A stretch of 64,000 bases of DNA from Setophaga petechia (lineage: Eukaryota; Chordata; Aves; Passeriformes; Parulidae): assembly GCA_024362935.1 (NCBI GenBank), contig JANCRA010000008.1, positions 33,636,557-33,700,556 of the forward strand, read 5' to 3'. A model generated the notes under the pieces. It made no database searches and was not told the DNA's origin. It saw only the letters and a list, made by a program, of their open reading frames with translations. Below are positions 62,358 through 64,000 of this stretch, in pieces; positions within the stretch are counted from its first letter, which is position 1; each line of letters starts with the position of its first letter. The translations under genes and the position numbers were made by a program.

Positions 62358-64000
62358 GCAAAAGAGAATTTGATGCAGGAGGGGTGATTGGTTGTAAGGA
62401 TGTGAGCTAAAAATTGTGGAGGGGAGGAGGTAGAGAAGGACTTTTCCATTCTGCAGCAGTTAACGGATATTTGGGCTTCTACTGTTTTTTGAAATTATAC
62501 TTAATGTGTATCCTCACACCTCTTTGTTCTTCCATCTCCTTGTCCTGGTTTGTATAACTATCAGCTGAGACTGGAGGCTCAGACCTTGTTACTCAGTCTC
62601 TCTGTAAACTACCATGGTAGCAGGATTTTCTGTGTTTGGTGGGTTTTTTTTTGGTTTGTTTGTTTGGCTGTTTTTTTTTTTTTTTTTTTGTAGGGTGTTA
62701 TTCAAACTTGCCTATTTTGGCCAACAGATGCCTTTTGAAAGAGTTAATATTTAGTTACAATATTATTTTATTCCCTATTTATAACTATTAAATATTTCCT
62801 CATAGCTTCTGCATCTCAGCAGACAAAGAATAATTTGGTCTCTGAGCCTTTTCCAGTTTGCAGTGGTTGGCACAGAGCTGACCTCTATACGTTGTCCATG
62901 TTCTCTTGGGTATTTGAATTGAACAAGATTGAATTTCAAAGGGAATATTTTCACTTCCTTTTCCTCTCCCACCTTCAAAATTGTTCTGCTTCACCATAAA
63001 TACCTTCAGATTGGCAAGGTGACCTGCCTCACTTTCATCTAGTCACTTGAACCAAATGCCCTTTGTTAGAGTTGACAATTGTATAGTACTTGAGGAGAAG
63101 GCACACTGCATAATGCATAGCATACTCTTATGATCTGTTATCCCTTGCATGCCCTAAAAATATTGCTGATTTTTGAGACTCTCTGTGATATCTTTACTGC
63201 AGTGAGCAGTGAGGTTCTTTGCTTTTTGCATTTTCCTGCTCCTCAGTGAGATATTTTAAGTACAGAATTAATGACTACTCTAAAAGCCTGCCTGTCCAAT
63301 ATCTGCCCAGCACTACTTTGAGGAATGAAAACCATTGTAGTGCAAATCATGGCTCATTTCTCTTGCCAACCTCCCCAGTCCTCCTCCCCGCCTCCCCTTT
63401 TTTAAAGGTTAGAGAGAAGATATTCAGAAAGAATTGATGGCTTCATCCTCTCCTTACGTACTTAAGGAATAAGGACTGTGGGATATGAAGAGGAACATCA
63501 ACTGAGTTTGGCATCCTATCTGTGAACACAGGGCTATGTCTACATTTTGGGTGTATCTTTTTCCTACAAATGTACATTTCCTATATTCATAGAGGCAAGA
63601 GCAAAGCAGCAGGAGTGCACCAATTTTCCCCAGAGATGATAACAGTGGTGATGTGTGTTGTATCCGAACTCCTTGCCTTTCTTTATGCCCCTCCTTTGGT
63701 GCTGGTATGCTAAAACCAGAGAAAATTGTGATTAATTGATTTTAACTGCTCCTTCCTACAGAAACAAAGAATAAAAGAAAAGTCCCCTGGAGTACAAGTT
63801 AGATAACTGGTGACCGGAGACAGCATGCACAGCATGAAATACTTTTTTCAAGTATGCATACAGCTTTTCTTATTTTACCTTTTATAGCAATGATGTCTCT
63901 AAAGGCTTGCAAAAACATTAAGAACTGACTAGAAGAAAAGGAAGTTTTCACTTCTCCTGTCTTCTCAGTGATCTACAGGACTGTATGGGTAGTGTTGAAA
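62358..64000. other. Non-coding DNA, no gene seen
   Basis: Includes T/G-rich low-complexity sequence at 62.64-62.69 kb. An acceptor-like polypyrimidine tract ending CTACAG at about 63761 is not followed by a donor site. No gene or further repeat recognised. Confidence 0.55.
62671..62689. repeat. Poly-T tract (19 T)
   Basis: An uninterrupted run of 19 T, preceded by a shorter T-run and a GTTT repeat from about 62644. Confidence 0.9.

Noticed and set aside
1..64000. CRISPR arrays, bacterial operons, tRNA or rRNA genes, terminators
   Set aside because: The sequence is vertebrate nuclear DNA; no regularly spaced identical repeats, cloverleaf or rRNA-like sequence was seen.

Overview
This window reads as vertebrate nuclear DNA from a bird, most likely a songbird. 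The evidence is low GC content, long stretches without sustained open reading frames, abundant poly-A/T and microsatellite tracts, several antisense CR1 LINE fragments with the typical avian CR1 3' end, and LTR fragments that I recognise from memory as the ERVL families common in passerine and chicken genomes. The species call is an inference; no database was searched.

I find no protein-coding gene that can be supported. All open frames are short (about 60 to 133 codons), start at arbitrary ATGs, lack recognisable domains and overlap on both strands. Those that show real protein similarity are CR1 ORF2 relics (36.5-36.7 kb and 53.7-54.2 kb, minus strand). The window is either intergenic or lies inside very long introns. 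Six places have splice-site pairs around short open segments. The most interesting group is on the plus strand at 50.2-54.8 kb. These are listed as findings, not genes.

Layout. 0-20 kb: mostly unique A+T-rich DNA with an ERVL LTR fragment (2.1-2.5 kb, minus), a perfect 21-bp hairpin (5.58 kb), poly-T tracts and a 14-bp minisatellite. 20.16-20.43 kb: an intact-looking solo LTR bounded by a short direct repeat. 22.97-24.96 kb: a complex block of about five diverged ~380-400 bp units, two in one orientation and three in the other, with a palindromic segment at each unit junction and a separate ~170-180 bp duplication inside it. I cannot assign this block to a family, and it is the best candidate for something undescribed. 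30-40.5 kb: three CR1 relics and a 264-bp candidate solo LTR with a TATA box. 41.6-43.7 kb: a 19-G run, a TG/CA/TA alternating tract and a GC-rich low-CpG segment. 48.6-49.1 kb: an internally deleted ERVL LTR in the opposite orientation to the first. 53.6-54.6 kb: two adjacent antisense CR1 relics. 58.0 kb: a second type of ERVL LTR fragment. 62.3 kb: a short plus-strand CR1 3' end. The rest is unannotated unique sequence.

There are no operon-like or cooperating genes here. The functional content, if any, would be regulatory DNA, noncoding transcripts or exons of a long gene, and none of these can be established from this sequence alone.
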